The notes under the pieces are model-generated. The model did no database searches. It had not been told where the DNA came from and saw only the letters and a list, made by a program, of their open reading frames with translations. Position numbers and translations under genes: made by a program. 19,790 bases of DNA from JBBQER01 sp038320885 (lineage in GTDB: Bacteria; Actinomycetota; Acidimicrobiia; IMCC26256; PALSA-610). The DNA lies in contig JBBQER010000079.1 of the NCBI GenBank assembly GCA_038320885.1, positions 1 through 19,790 on the forward strand, read 5' to 3'. Of this stretch, positions 1 to 7,269 are shown in pieces; the first letter of the stretch is position 1, and each line of letters starts with the position of its first letter.

Positions 1-107
1 CACGCCTTCGTGAGCTGATCGACCGCGATCACGAGGGCGGCCACCGCGATGGTGATGACCGCACTCCGCGACGCCACCCGCGTCGCTGAGTGCGGCGATG
101 CACTCAC
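1..107 (-). CDS. lspA: Lipoprotein signal peptidase LspA, N-terminal 35 codons only (cut by window edge)
   Basis: LspA is the inner-membrane aspartyl protease that removes signal peptides from diacylglyceryl-modified prolipoproteins. Only the first 35 codons are visible. After a short polar N-terminus there is one hydrophobic segment (about residues 16-29, VITIAVAALVIAV), followed directly by DQLTKA. This matches the family's conserved D-Q-x-T-K motif at the end of the first membrane helix. The GTG start at 107 shares four bases (GTGA) with the stop of the upstream DksA-like gene, so the two are probably translationally coupled. The rest of the gene, including the catalytic aspartates, lies outside the window. 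The identification rests on this one motif, the hydrophobic helix and the usual dksA-lspA neighbourhood in actinobacteria. Confidence 0.8.
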   Translation of the reverse strand, partial: MSASPHSATRVASRSAVITIAVAALVIAVDQLTKA

Positions 108-871
108 CGCCGAGTGCCGAGGCCGCCGACCTTCTCCTCGACCAGCTCGGTCGCCCACGGGATGGCCCGGAGGCGCTCCTTGGGGATGGCCTTCCCGGAC
201 ACGGTGGAGAACCCGTAGGTGCCGTCCACGATGCGCTGGAGGGCGGCGTCGATGTCGGTGATGGTCTGGCGGGCCTGGGCCGACAGCGCCAGGTCGCGCT
301 CGCGCTCCACGTTGACCGTGTCGCCCTCGCCGGACTCTTCGTCGAACTGCGTGTCGCCCTGCTCGCGCTCGCTGGCGAGCAGATCGGCTTCGGCTGTGAG
401 CTCGTCGGCCTGGCGCAGGTGGTTCTCGCGCTCCTCTTCGAGGCGCTCCCGGAGCTTTTGCAGCGTGCTCGGCGCAAGCGGCGGCGGCAGCTTCCTCGGC
501 TTGGGCGGTGCGGGGGCCTTCTTGACCGGCGCGACCTTGACCGGCGCGACCTTGACCGGCGCGACCTTGACTGCTTTCGGGGCCTTGGCCGCCGGGGCCT
601 TCTTGGCCACGGCCTTGGCCTTCACGGCTTTCGCGGGAGGCGCCTTCTTGGGCGGCGCCTTCTTGGCCGGCGCCTGCTTGGCGGCCTTGGCCTTGACCGA
701 CTTGGAGGCAGCTGCCTTCTTGGCCGGCGTCTTCGCCTTCGCCTTCGCCTTCGAGTTGACCGATTTCTTCGCGGCGGCTTGCTTCACGCCCGGCTTCGAC
801 GCGGGCTTCTTGACCGGCGTCTTCTTGGCCGCAGCCTTGGACGCGGGCTTCTTGGTCGCCGTGCGGGCCAT
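104..871 (-). CDS. DksA/TraR-family protein without zinc cysteines, with a histone-H1-like N-terminal tail
   Basis: The product has 255 residues in two parts. Residues 1-133 are a very basic Lys/Ala/Pro tail of PAKKA-type units, like histone H1 or HupB tails, including three VAPVK units at about 102-116. Residues 136-250 resemble DksA/TraR: a charged coiled-coil stretch (RERLEEERENHLRQADEL and on), then Y219-G, G226, R233-L, A236 and P238-W-A as in the family's C-terminal zinc finger. The four expected zinc cysteines are replaced by Ser222, Ser225, Leu243 and Glu246, and the protein has no cysteine at all. DksA proteins bind in the RNA polymerase secondary channel; the basic tail suggests added nucleic-acid binding, which is inference. 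The ATG at 871 has a good Shine-Dalgarno (AAGGAAGG, 5 bases upstream). The stop overlaps the lspA start. It could instead act mainly as a nucleoid protein. Confidence 0.85.
   Translation of the reverse strand: MARTATKKPASKAAAKKTPVKKPASKPGVKQAAAKKSVNSKAKAKAKTPAKKAAASKSVKAKAAKQAPAKKAPPKKAPPAKAVKAKAVAKKAPAAKAPKAVKVAPVKVAPVKVAPVKKAPAPPKPRKLPPPLAPSTLQKLRERLEEERENHLRQADELTAEADLLASEREQGDTQFDEESGEGDTVNVERERDLALSAQARQTITDIDAALQRIVDGTYGFSTVSGKAIPKERLRAIPWATELVEEKVGGLGTRR
522..571 (-). repeat. Three perfect 15-bp tandem repeats coding (VAPVK)3
   Basis: The plus-strand unit TTGACCGGCGCGACC occurs at 522-536, 537-551 and 552-566, followed by a partial TTGAC. In the DksA-like gene it encodes three identical VAPVK pentapeptides inside the basic tail. 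The unit length is a multiple of three, so copy-number change would keep the frame. Confidence 0.9.
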
Positions 872-1093
872 CGCGTCCTTCCTTCTGCTCGGATGCGTGG
901 AGCCGTCAGGCCCCGGAAGGTGCGGGAGTGTAGCGGGAGCAGACCCCTGCTTCGGTTATGGGTATCTCCTGCCGCGGCCCTCTACCGACGATGCCCGAGG
1001 CTATTAGCGGAGCGACGGAGGAGCGCAGCTAACTGGCAGGAGCGGCCGAGCGGCCGCGGCCGGAGTTTCGCCGGCCGCAGCGAGCGCGACCAT
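872..1093. other. Intergenic region between the DksA-like gene and the L,D-transpeptidase gene
   Basis: This 222-base gap holds no supported gene or RNA. It should contain the promoter of the dksA-like gene (minus strand). The best -10 candidate is TACACT at 932-927, but no convincing -35 lies at 16-18 bases. The only other notable structure is the hairpin near the transpeptidase stop, listed separately. Confidence 0.5.
1056..1078 (-). terminator. GC-rich hairpin after the L,D-transpeptidase gene, possible terminator
   Basis: A perfect 8-bp inverted repeat (GCGGCCGG / CCGGCCGC) with a 7-base loop begins 16 bases beyond the transpeptidase stop. There is no U-tract on the minus strand, so it is not a classic intrinsic terminator. 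GC-rich hairpins without U-tracts are common after actinobacterial genes, and it may also just protect the 3' end. Confidence 0.45.
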
Positions 1094-2602
1094 CTACACG
1101 TAGACCCAGACGGAGGCGCCGATCGGGAGGATGTTGTTGTTCCACATGAAGTCGATCGCCGCGTTCGAGACCCGTACGCATCCGTGGGACGCGGGATAGG
1201 GCGGAACGTCGGTGTACCCGTGCACCGCGATACCCGTGCTCGTGAAGTACTTCGGACGGTACAGCTGGCCGAGCGGGCTCTTGTCGAAGCCGTCGACCTG
1301 ACGCTGGATGTTGAACAGGCCTTCGGGCGTGTGCGCGGAGTATCCGACGCCCTCGCTCACGTACGGGTGGTCGGAACCGCTCGACGCGTTGAAGATCCAC
1401 GCCGCCACACCGTTGCTCGCCACGATCAGCAGCTGGCGCGTCTTATCGATCTCGATCACGTACCCACTCGTCGAGTGCGGAACCGGCCGCGTCGCGGTGC
1501 TCAGCATGGTCCGGGTGAAGATGTCGAGCTCGCCGCTACGCGGGAGGTTCGACCATTTCTGGAACGCGAACACGGCTTGCTGGGTGAGCGAGTCGTAGAA
1601 ACCGGTGACACCGGGCACCCAGAACCCGAGGCTCAGGAGCCGCGTCTGCAATCCCGCGACCGCGGAACCCGACGATCCGATGCCGAGGGGCGGGGCGATG
1701 ATGATCGGGCGGGGCTGGGCGAGGAGCCGGTACCCGCTCGTGCCGGGAACACCCGTGATCTGGATGATCCGCCGCTTACTCGGCAGCGTGTGGACCGCGT
1801 TGCCGACGTTCTTGGCGTCGCCGAAGTTGAAGACGTTGCCGTTCTCGGTCGCGAGCCAGTAGCCGCCGCCGGTGGTCGTCCCGGCGAGCCCGACGACCGG
1901 GGCGGCGAGATGGCGGTCACCGGTCGAACCCTTGAACTTCGCATCGCCGAAGGTGAACACGCCGCCGTCCTGCGCGACGAGCAGGTACCCGTGACCCTTG
2001 GGTGTCGCCGTCATGCCGATCACGGGCGCGTTGAGATGCGTCGCGCCCATCGAGCCGAGGAAGCGGGCGTTGCCGAAGGTGAACACGCCGCCGTCGGTCG
2101 CCATCAACCAGTAACCCTTGCCGTTGGGACCCGGGATCAGCTGGGTGACGGGGGCGTTGAGATGCATCGCGCCGGTCGAACCGTAGAAGTGCGCGTCGCC
2201 GAAGGTGAACACGCCGCCGTCCTGCGCGACCAGCCAGTAGCCCTTCCCGGTCGGCGTCGCCGCCATGCCGATGATCGGCGCGTTGAGGTGCATCGCGCCG
2301 AGCGAGCCGAAGAACGGCGCGTTGAACCCGAACACGCCACCGTCGTTGGCGACGAGCCAGTAGCCCTTGCCGTTCGCGGTCGGCGCCATGCCGACGATCG
2401 GCGCGTTGAGCGTCATGTTCTGGGTCGAGCCCCGGAACGACGCGGTTCCGAAGGCGTAGACGGTTGCATCGTGGCCAGTGGTCGCGGCGGAGGCGGCCGG
2501 GGTACCGATCGCGGCGCCGGCGACGATCGGGACGATGCCCGCGCACAGCACCGCGAGCGAGCGCGCGACGAACCTGCGGAAACCACCGAAATCTGAGCGC
2601 AA
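1094..2602 (-). CDS. Secreted L,D-transpeptidase (YkuD) with peptidoglycan-binding domain and six repeat units
   Basis: The product has 502 residues. Residues 1-40 are a Sec signal peptide: basic start, hydrophobic core VARSLAVLCAGIVPIVAGAA, and AxA-type cleavage near ASAA. Residues 49-297 hold six units of about 42 residues (pattern VFTFGDAxFxGSTGxxHLNAPVxGMxxTxxGKGYWLVAxDGG), the last degenerate. Residues 305-370 fit a PG_binding_1 domain (LGIGSSGSAVAGLQTRLLSLG, TQQAVFAFQKW). Residues 380-502 are the YkuD domain, with His461-Gly and the signature S472-H-G-C-V-R477; Cys475 is the expected nucleophile. Such enzymes form 3-3 cross-links or attach proteins to peptidoglycan outside the membrane. 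The start is TTG at 2602, supported by GAGGGAGA six bases upstream. The gene is divergent from ileS and alone in its transcription unit. The repeats look like beta-propeller-type blades, perhaps for wall or surface binding (inference). Confidence 0.93.
   Translation of the reverse strand: MRSDFGGFRRFVARSLAVLCAGIVPIVAGAAIGTPAASAATTGHDATVYAFGTASFRGSTQNMTLNAPIVGMAPTANGKGYWLVANDGGVFGFNAPFFGSLGAMHLNAPIIGMAATPTGKGYWLVAQDGGVFTFGDAHFYGSTGAMHLNAPVTQLIPGPNGKGYWLMATDGGVFTFGNARFLGSMGATHLNAPVIGMTATPKGHGYLLVAQDGGVFTFGDAKFKGSTGDRHLAAPVVGLAGTTTGGGYWLATENGNVFNFGDAKNVGNAVHTLPSKRRIIQITGVPGTSGYRLLAQPRPIIIAPPLGIGSSGSAVAGLQTRLLSLGFWVPGVTGFYDSLTQQAVFAFQKWSNLPRSGELDIFTRTMLSTATRPVPHSTSGYVIEIDKTRQLLIVASNGVAAWIFNASSGSDHPYVSEGVGYSAHTPEGLFNIQRQVDGFDKSPLGQLYRPKYFTSTGIAVHGYTDVPPYPASHGCVRVSNAAIDFMWNNNILPIGASVWVYV
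1715..2458 (-). repeat. Six protein-coding repeats of about 42 codons in the L,D-transpeptidase
   Basis: Units cover residues 49-90, 91-131, 132-173, 174-215, 216-257 and a degenerate 258-297. Each has an aromatic-rich start (F-x-F-G-x-A-x-F-x-G-S), then a HLNAPV core, a GKGYWL strand and a DGGV end. The similarity is visible in the DNA as recurring 'ggtgaacacgccgccgtc' on the plus strand at about 1950, 2080 and 2205. Confidence 0.9.
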
Positions 2603-2634
2603 CGCGAGTCTCCCTCGTGATCACAAGCCGCGGC

Positions 2635-2643
2635 AGGGTACCA
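2635..2643 (-). promoter_or_regulatory. Possible extended -10 promoter of the L,D-transpeptidase gene
   Basis: The minus strand reads TGG-TACCCT, an extended -10 (TGn plus TAnnnT), about 33 bases before the TTG start. No clear -35 is seen 17 bases upstream. The deduced leader would be about 25 bases and would include the GAGGGAGA ribosome binding site at 2616-2609. Confidence 0.35.
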
Positions 2644-2694
2644 GCGAGTGTTCGAAATCCCCGGTCGGGTCGGTGCCGGCGCGCGGTGATAACA

Positions 2695-2708
2695 CCCGTG
2701 CTCACGGG
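2695..2708. promoter_or_regulatory. 14-bp palindrome over the -35 position of ileS
   Basis: CCCGTG-CT-CACGGG is a perfect inverted repeat with 6-bp arms. Its left arm coincides with where the ileS -35 would lie for a 17-18 base spacer from TAACGT. It could be an operator, but short GC-rich palindromes also arise by chance in this genome. Confidence 0.25.
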
Positions 2709-2718
2709 CCGTGGTCGG

Positions 2719-2730
2719 TAACGTACGAAC
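2719..2730 (+). promoter_or_regulatory. Likely -10 box of a leaderless ileS promoter
   Basis: TAACGT at 2719-2724 fits the actinobacterial -10 consensus TAnnnT. Exactly six bases separate it from the ileS ATG at 2731, so transcription would start at or next to the A of the start codon. No Shine-Dalgarno precedes the ATG, which agrees with leaderless translation. No good -35 is visible; a small palindrome covers that position. Confidence 0.5.
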
Positions 2731-5700
2731 ATGTTCCAGCCGGTCGAGGCGTTCGATCTCGTCGAGCTCGAAACACGCGTGCTCGCCCGGTGGGCCGACG
2801 ACGACGTGTTCGGCCAGAGCCTCCGCAATCGCCACGACAGCCTGGAGTGGGTCTTCTACGAAGGGCCGCCGACGGCCAACGGGCGACCGGGGATCCACCA
2901 CGTGTGGGCCCGCCTGTTCAAGGACCTCTATCCCCGCTTCCACACCATGCGTGGCAAGCACGTCGTGCGCAAAGGCGGATGGGACTGCCATGGCCTGCCC
3001 GTGGAGGTCCAGGTCGAGAAAGAGCTCGGCTTCTCGGTCAAGCACGAGATCGAGGACTACGGCATCGAGCGTTTCAACGCGAAGTGCCGATCATCGGTGC
3101 AGCGCTACGTCGAGGACTGGCAATCGCTCACAAGCCGGATCGGCATGTGGCTCGACACCGCCGGCGCGTACTGGACGCTCTCCAACTACTACATCGAAAG
3201 CGTGTGGTGGCTGTTCCACGAGATGTGGGACCACGGCTCGATCTACGAGGGCTACAAGGTCGTGCCGTACTGCGGCCGGTGCGGCACCGCGCTCTCGAGC
3301 CACGAGCTCGGTCAACCCGGGGCGTACCGCGACGTGACCGAGCCGTCGGTCTACGTGCGGTTCCCGCTGGTCGACCGTGACGTCGACCTCCTCGTGTGGA
3401 CCACGACACCGTGGACGCTGCCGTCGAATGTCGGCGCCGCGGTAGGTCCCGGCGTCTCCTACGTGCGCGTGCGCGCGCCCGAAGGCGGGCGCGATCTCGT
3501 CCTCGCCGCGGAGCGCGTACCGGCGGTGTTCGGTGACGGCGCCGAGATCGTCGGCCCGGTGCCAGTGGCGGATCTCGTCGGCGCACACTACGAACCGCCG
3601 TTCGCGCTCGTCGCGGTGGAGGGCGACGCGTTCCGAGTGATCGCCGACGACTTCGTGACCGTCGACGACGGCTCGGGCATCGTGCACCTCGCGCCGGCGT
3701 TCGGCGAGATCGACCGCGAGGTCGCAGCACGTGAGGGGTTGCCGACCGTCAACCCCGTGAACGACGCGGCGCGCTTCACCGCCGCCGTCGGCGCGCCGTA
3801 CGCGGGCAAGTTCGTGAAGGACGCCGATCCGGCACTCGTCGACGCGCTCGCCGCCGCGGGCAAGCTGGTGAAGCTCGTCGACTACACGCACTCGTACCCG
3901 CACTGTTGGCGCTGCGACACGCCGCTGATCTACTGGGCCAAGCCCACGTGGTTCGCGCGCACCTCCGCATACAAAGACGCGCTCCTGCGCGAGAACCAGA
4001 AGATCAACTGGCACCCGGAGCACATCAAGGAGGGCCGGTTCGGCGACTGGCTCGCCAACAACGTCGACTGGGCGCTCTCGCGCGACCGTTACTGGGGCAC
4101 GCCGATCCCGATCTGGCGGTGCGGCGACTGCGGACACGACACCTGCGTCGGCTCGGTGGCCGAGCTCTCCGATCTCTCGGCGCGCGATCTCACCGGCATG
4201 GACCTGCACCGCCCGTACGTGGACGACGTCACGATCGCGTGCCCGGAGTGCGAGCGGGGCACCGCGACTCGGGTCGCGCCGGTGCTCGACGCATGGTTCG
4301 ACTCGGGATCGATGCCCACCGCGCAGTTCCACTACCCGTTCGAGAACGCGGAGACCTTCGAGAAGCACTTCCCGGCCGACTTCATCTGCGAGGCGATTGA
4401 CCAGACGCGCGGGTGGTTCTATTCGCTGCTCGCCGTGAACACGCTCGTGTTCGACCGGACGCCGTACCTCAACGTCGTATGCCTGGCGCACATCATGGAC
4501 CAGGACAGCGTGAAGATGTCGAAGTCGCGCGGCAACGTGATCGACCCGTGGTCGGTCCTGCGCGAACGCGGGGCCGAGGCGTTGCGATGGTACATGTTCT
4601 CGTCGGGCTCGCCCTGGACGCCGAAGCGCGTGAACCTCGAGGGGATCGACGAGTCGACCCGCCAGTTCCTCGTGACGCTGTGGAACACGTATTCCTTCTT
4701 CGTCACCTACGCCAACATCGACGGTTGGGAACCGGCATCTGCGGACGAGCCGTCCACCCACATTCTCGATCGATGGGCAAGATCGCGCTTGCATCGCACG
4801 GTGCGCACGGTCACCGACGCGCTCGAGGCGTACGACGCGTACGCCGGGGCGCAGGCGCTCGAGCAGCTCGTCGACGATCTGTCCAACTGGTACGTGCGCC
4901 GGTCGCGTCCACGGTTTTGGAAGTCGTCGGATCCGGCTGCCCACGCCACACTGCACGAGTGCCTCACGACACTCACGACGATCCTCGCGCCTTACTGCCC
5001 GTTCCTCGCTGACGAGATGTACCGCAACCTCGGAACGACCGAGCGGTCGGTACACCTCGAAGACTGGCCCGTTGCCGACGAGTCCGCGATCGACGACGAG
5101 CTCGAAGCCGAGATGAGCGTCGCGCGCGTCCTCGTGTCGCTCGGACGCAAGGCGCGCAACGACGCCAAGATCGGGGTCCGCCAGCCGCTGCCGCGCGCGA
5201 TCGCGTTGCTCGGCCGCGAGGTCACATTGCGCGACGACGTCGTGCGCGAGATCGCCGACGAGCTCAACGTGAAGCAATTCGAGGTCGTCACGTCGCTCGA
5301 GGGACTGCTCTCCTACCGCGTCGTGCCGAACTTCCGCGCGCTCGGCCCGCGCGTCGGGAAGTCACTGCCGCGGGTCAAGGAGCTGCTCGCCAAGATCGAC
5401 GGCGCCACGGTGCGCGAGGCGTTCGACGAGCGCGGGAGCTTCGACCTCGATGCCGGCGGCGGCGAGATCATCACCCTCGGTCCCGACGATGTCGAGATCC
5501 GCGCCGAGCAACACGAGGAGCTCGTCCTCGCCCAGGACGGCCCGCACGCGGTCGCGCTCGACCTCGCGCTCGACGACGACCTGCGCTCGGAGGGCAAGGC
5601 CCGGGAGTTCAGCCGCGTGCTCAACGATCTGCGCAAGGCGAAGGGCTTCGAGATCAGCGACCGCGTCAACGTGCGCTTCGCCTCGGACCGCGCCGAGCTC

Positions 5701-5859
5701 CTGGCCGCCATCGCCCGCCACCACGACTGGATCGCGGGCGAAGCGCTGGCCGTGGCGCTGGAGCCGTTCCCCGGGCCGCCGCCCGAGACCGCGGAGCGCG
5801 CGATCGTGGCCGGTGAGCCGGTCCGGGTCGAGATCGGCCTCGCCGAGATCAGCGACTAA
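2731..5859 (+). CDS. ileS: Isoleucyl-tRNA synthetase
   Basis: IleS charges tRNA-Ile with isoleucine in the cytoplasm and hydrolyses Val-tRNA-Ile in its editing domain. The 1042-residue product has full family length. The class I signature appears as PTANGRPGIHH (47-57), with GIHH in place of the usual H-x-G-H, followed by GWDCHGLPVE. The KMSKS loop is at 595-599. WTTTPWTLPSN near residue 229 marks the CP1 editing domain. Cysteine pairs C181/C184 with C392/C395, and C464/C467 with C504/C507, match the two zinc sites I recall in the Thermus thermophilus enzyme, so this is the long, Thermus/eukaryote-like IleS type. The C-terminal anticodon-binding region is intact. The gene faces opposite to its neighbours, and its TAA overlaps the divIVA stop. 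The upstream region suggests leaderless transcription. Confidence 0.98.
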   Translation: MFQPVEAFDLVELETRVLARWADDDVFGQSLRNRHDSLEWVFYEGPPTANGRPGIHHVWARLFKDLYPRFHTMRGKHVVRKGGWDCHGLPVEVQVEKELGFSVKHEIEDYGIERFNAKCRSSVQRYVEDWQSLTSRIGMWLDTAGAYWTLSNYYIESVWWLFHEMWDHGSIYEGYKVVPYCGRCGTALSSHELGQPGAYRDVTEPSVYVRFPLVDRDVDLLVWTTTPWTLPSNVGAAVGPGVSYVRVRAPEGGRDLVLAAERVPAVFGDGAEIVGPVPVADLVGAHYEPPFALVAVEGDAFRVIADDFVTVDDGSGIVHLAPAFGEIDREVAAREGLPTVNPVNDAARFTAAVGAPYAGKFVKDADPALVDALAAAGKLVKLVDYTHSYPHCWRCDTPLIYWAKPTWFARTSAYKDALLRENQKINWHPEHIKEGRFGDWLANNVDWALSRDRYWGTPIPIWRCGDCGHDTCVGSVAELSDLSARDLTGMDLHRPYVDDVTIACPECERGTATRVAPVLDAWFDSGSMPTAQFHYPFENAETFEKHFPADFICEAIDQTRGWFYSLLAVNTLVFDRTPYLNVVCLAHIMDQDSVKMSKSRGNVIDPWSVLRERGAEALRWYMFSSGSPWTPKRVNLEGIDESTRQFLVTLWNTYSFFVTYANIDGWEPASADEPSTHILDRWARSRLHRTVRTVTDALEAYDAYAGAQALEQLVDDLSNWYVRRSRPRFWKSSDPAAHATLHECLTTLTTILAPYCPFLADEMYRNLGTTERSVHLEDWPVADESAIDDELEAEMSVARVLVSLGRKARNDAKIGVRQPLPRAIALLGREVTLRDDVVREIADELNVKQFEVVTSLEGLLSYRVVPNFRALGPRVGKSLPRVKELLAKIDGATVREAFDERGSFDLDAGGGEIITLGPDDVEIRAEQHEELVLAQDGPHAVALDLALDDDLRSEGKAREFSRVLNDLRKAKGFEISDRVNVRFASDRAELLAAIARHHDWIAGEALAVALEPFPGPPPETAERAIVAGEPVRVEIGLAEISD

Positions 5860-6944
5860 CGGCGGCGGCGGAAGACGTCGCGGAAGCCCACGCGCTCGTC
5901 CTCGTCGTCGAAGAACGAGTGCGCTCCGGTGGTGTCCTGGTCACGCGGGCCGAGCGGGGTGTCGTCGTGCACGGCCTCACGCAACGTCGCGAAGAACGCA
6001 TCGTCGTCGAGCACTTCCGCTTCGACTACCTCGTTCCCGGTCGAGTCGTCACGCGCGGGCGGCGCGGTTGCAGTCGCCGCGGCCGGCGCCTCGAACGCGC
6101 GCTCGGGCGGAGCGGCGTCGCCCGTGCGATCGAAGAGCGCCTGCACGTCGACCGCCTGTGTCGACGCGTCGTTGCTCGGAAGATCCCGGCGCGCCGGATC
6201 GGAGTACGACGGACTCGTGCACGAAGCGAGCGACTCGGAGAGAATCGGCTCCGGCGCGGGCGGCATCGGCGTGGATACCGCGGGCTCGAACGCGGTGGGC
6301 GGTGACGGGGCCGCCGGCGGTTCGGAGAATGACGACGCGCGCGCCGCGAACTCGTCCTGCTCGCGCCGGCCGGCGTCGTCGGACCGCATCGGTAGCTCGA
6401 CGTCACTCGGCTCCGGGCGCGCACCCGGCGACGCGGGGGGACGGCTGCGCAGCGCGGCGAGGTCGGCTTCGAGGGCGCGAACGCTGCGGTCGCGGTAGTC
6501 GGCCTCGAACCGGGAGAGCGCCTCGACGTCGGCGAGCAACGTGTCGCGCCGGGTCGCGAGGTCGAGGATCTCCTCCTCGAGGCGGCGGCGTTCGGACTCG
6601 CCGCGCCGGCGCGCATCGGCCTCGGCGTCGGCGATCAGCCGGCGCGACTGGATCTCGGCGTCGTCGACCATCTGCCGGGCCTTTGCCGCGGCCTCGTTGA
6701 CCGCTTCGTCGGCCGCGCGCTGGGCCAGCAGCAACGTGCGATGGAGGATGTCCTCGGTCTCGCGCGTGTGCCCGGTCTCGGACTGCGCAGTGTTGAGGCG
6801 TTCGCTCATCTGCTGGACGCGCTCGTTGGCGGCGTCGAGGGTCGCGGCTGCCCGTTCGAGCAACTCGTTCACCTCGTCGCGGCTGTAGCCGCGGAAGGCC
6901 TCACGTATCTCTACGTCACGGAGCTCGCGTGGTGTGATTTCCAT
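5856..6944 (-). CDS. divIVA: DivIVA/Wag31-family polar growth and septum scaffold protein
   Basis: DivIVA binds curved membrane at poles and septa and, in actinobacteria, organises tip growth. I place the start at ATG 6944 (362 residues) rather than the in-frame GTG at 6965. With the ATG, the N-terminal motif reads ITPRELRDVEIREAFRGYSRDEVNELL in shorter pieces, and the membrane-inserting pair falls at F17-R18, the same register as Bacillus subtilis DivIVA. A GGTGGA also precedes this ATG. Residues about 25-165 are coiled coil rich in Glu, Arg and Ala. Residues about 170-305 are a Pro/Ala/Ser-rich disordered linker. The C-terminus (about 310-362) is an acidic motif region (DDDAFFATLREAV, PLGPRD) ending in FRRRR. 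At 362 residues it is longer than mycobacterial Wag31 (about 260), mainly through the linker. A 76-base gap separates it from yggT. Confidence 0.95.
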   Translation of the reverse strand: MEITPRELRDVEIREAFRGYSRDEVNELLERAAATLDAANERVQQMSERLNTAQSETGHTRETEDILHRTLLLAQRAADEAVNEAAAKARQMVDDAEIQSRRLIADAEADARRRGESERRRLEEEILDLATRRDTLLADVEALSRFEADYRDRSVRALEADLAALRSRPPASPGARPEPSDVELPMRSDDAGRREQDEFAARASSFSEPPAAPSPPTAFEPAVSTPMPPAPEPILSESLASCTSPSYSDPARRDLPSNDASTQAVDVQALFDRTGDAAPPERAFEAPAAATATAPPARDDSTGNEVVEAEVLDDDAFFATLREAVHDDTPLGPRDQDTTGAHSFFDDEDERVGFRDVFRRRR

Positions 6945-7020
6945 GCGTCCACCATAGACCGGCACTTCCCGCGATTGGTGCTTCTCCGGCGCCGCCTACC
7001 AGCCGTTACGCGCCTTGCGT

Positions 7021-7269
7021 TCAGGCGCACACCTGCCGTTGCACGATGCTCAGGAAGACGATCAGAACGAGGAAGGAGATATCGAATGCTCCCACCGGGG
7101 GGATGACCCGCCTCAGCGGAGCGAGGACCGGCTCGGTCAGGTCGAGCAGGATCCGGTAAAAGGTTGCGAGGCCGCCACTCGGAGGTGGGAACCACGAGAA
7201 GAGCGCGCGCACGATCAGCACGATGATGTAGATCTGGATGAGATCGCAGAGCAGCGTCTTGACGGTCAC
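7021..7269 (-). CDS. yggT: YggT-family small integral membrane protein
   Basis: The product has 82 residues with two hydrophobic segments: about 8-27 (CDLIQIYIIVLIVRALFSWF) and about 62-79 (FDISFLVLIVFLSIVQRQ). Between them is the family motif LTEPVLAPLRRVIPPVGAFD. YggT proteins usually lie beside sepF and divIVA in Gram-positive dcw clusters. Their exact role is unsettled, with links to osmotic tolerance and cell shape or envelope upkeep. The GTG start overlaps the sepF stop as GTGA, which implies translational coupling. The length and two-helix layout agree with single-repeat YggT proteins. Confidence 0.93.
   Translation of the reverse strand: MTVKTLLCDLIQIYIIVLIVRALFSWFPPPSGGLATFYRILLDLTEPVLAPLRRVIPPVGAFDISFLVLIVFLSIVQRQVCA

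Noticed and set aside
938..951. AGCAG...CTGCT inverted repeat upstream of the dksA-like gene
   Set aside because: Its 5-bp arms are too short to stand out, and it is not placed on a convincing promoter.
98..2596. Plus-strand open frame of 832 codons across the dksA-like and transpeptidase genes
   Set aside because: It is antisense to two genes with clear family motifs, has an Arg/Asp/Val-rich composition with no domain, and GC-rich codon bias leaves such frames open by chance.
2631..2670. T-box-like AGGGTACC and tRNA T-arm-like GTTCGAAATCC before ileS
   Set aside because: The first matches only part of the T-box consensus and lacks the stems. The second has no complementary T-stem or remaining tRNA arms.
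3091..5277. Minus-strand open frame of 728 codons inside ileS
   Set aside because: It is an antisense shadow of ileS with no start signal or recognisable motif.
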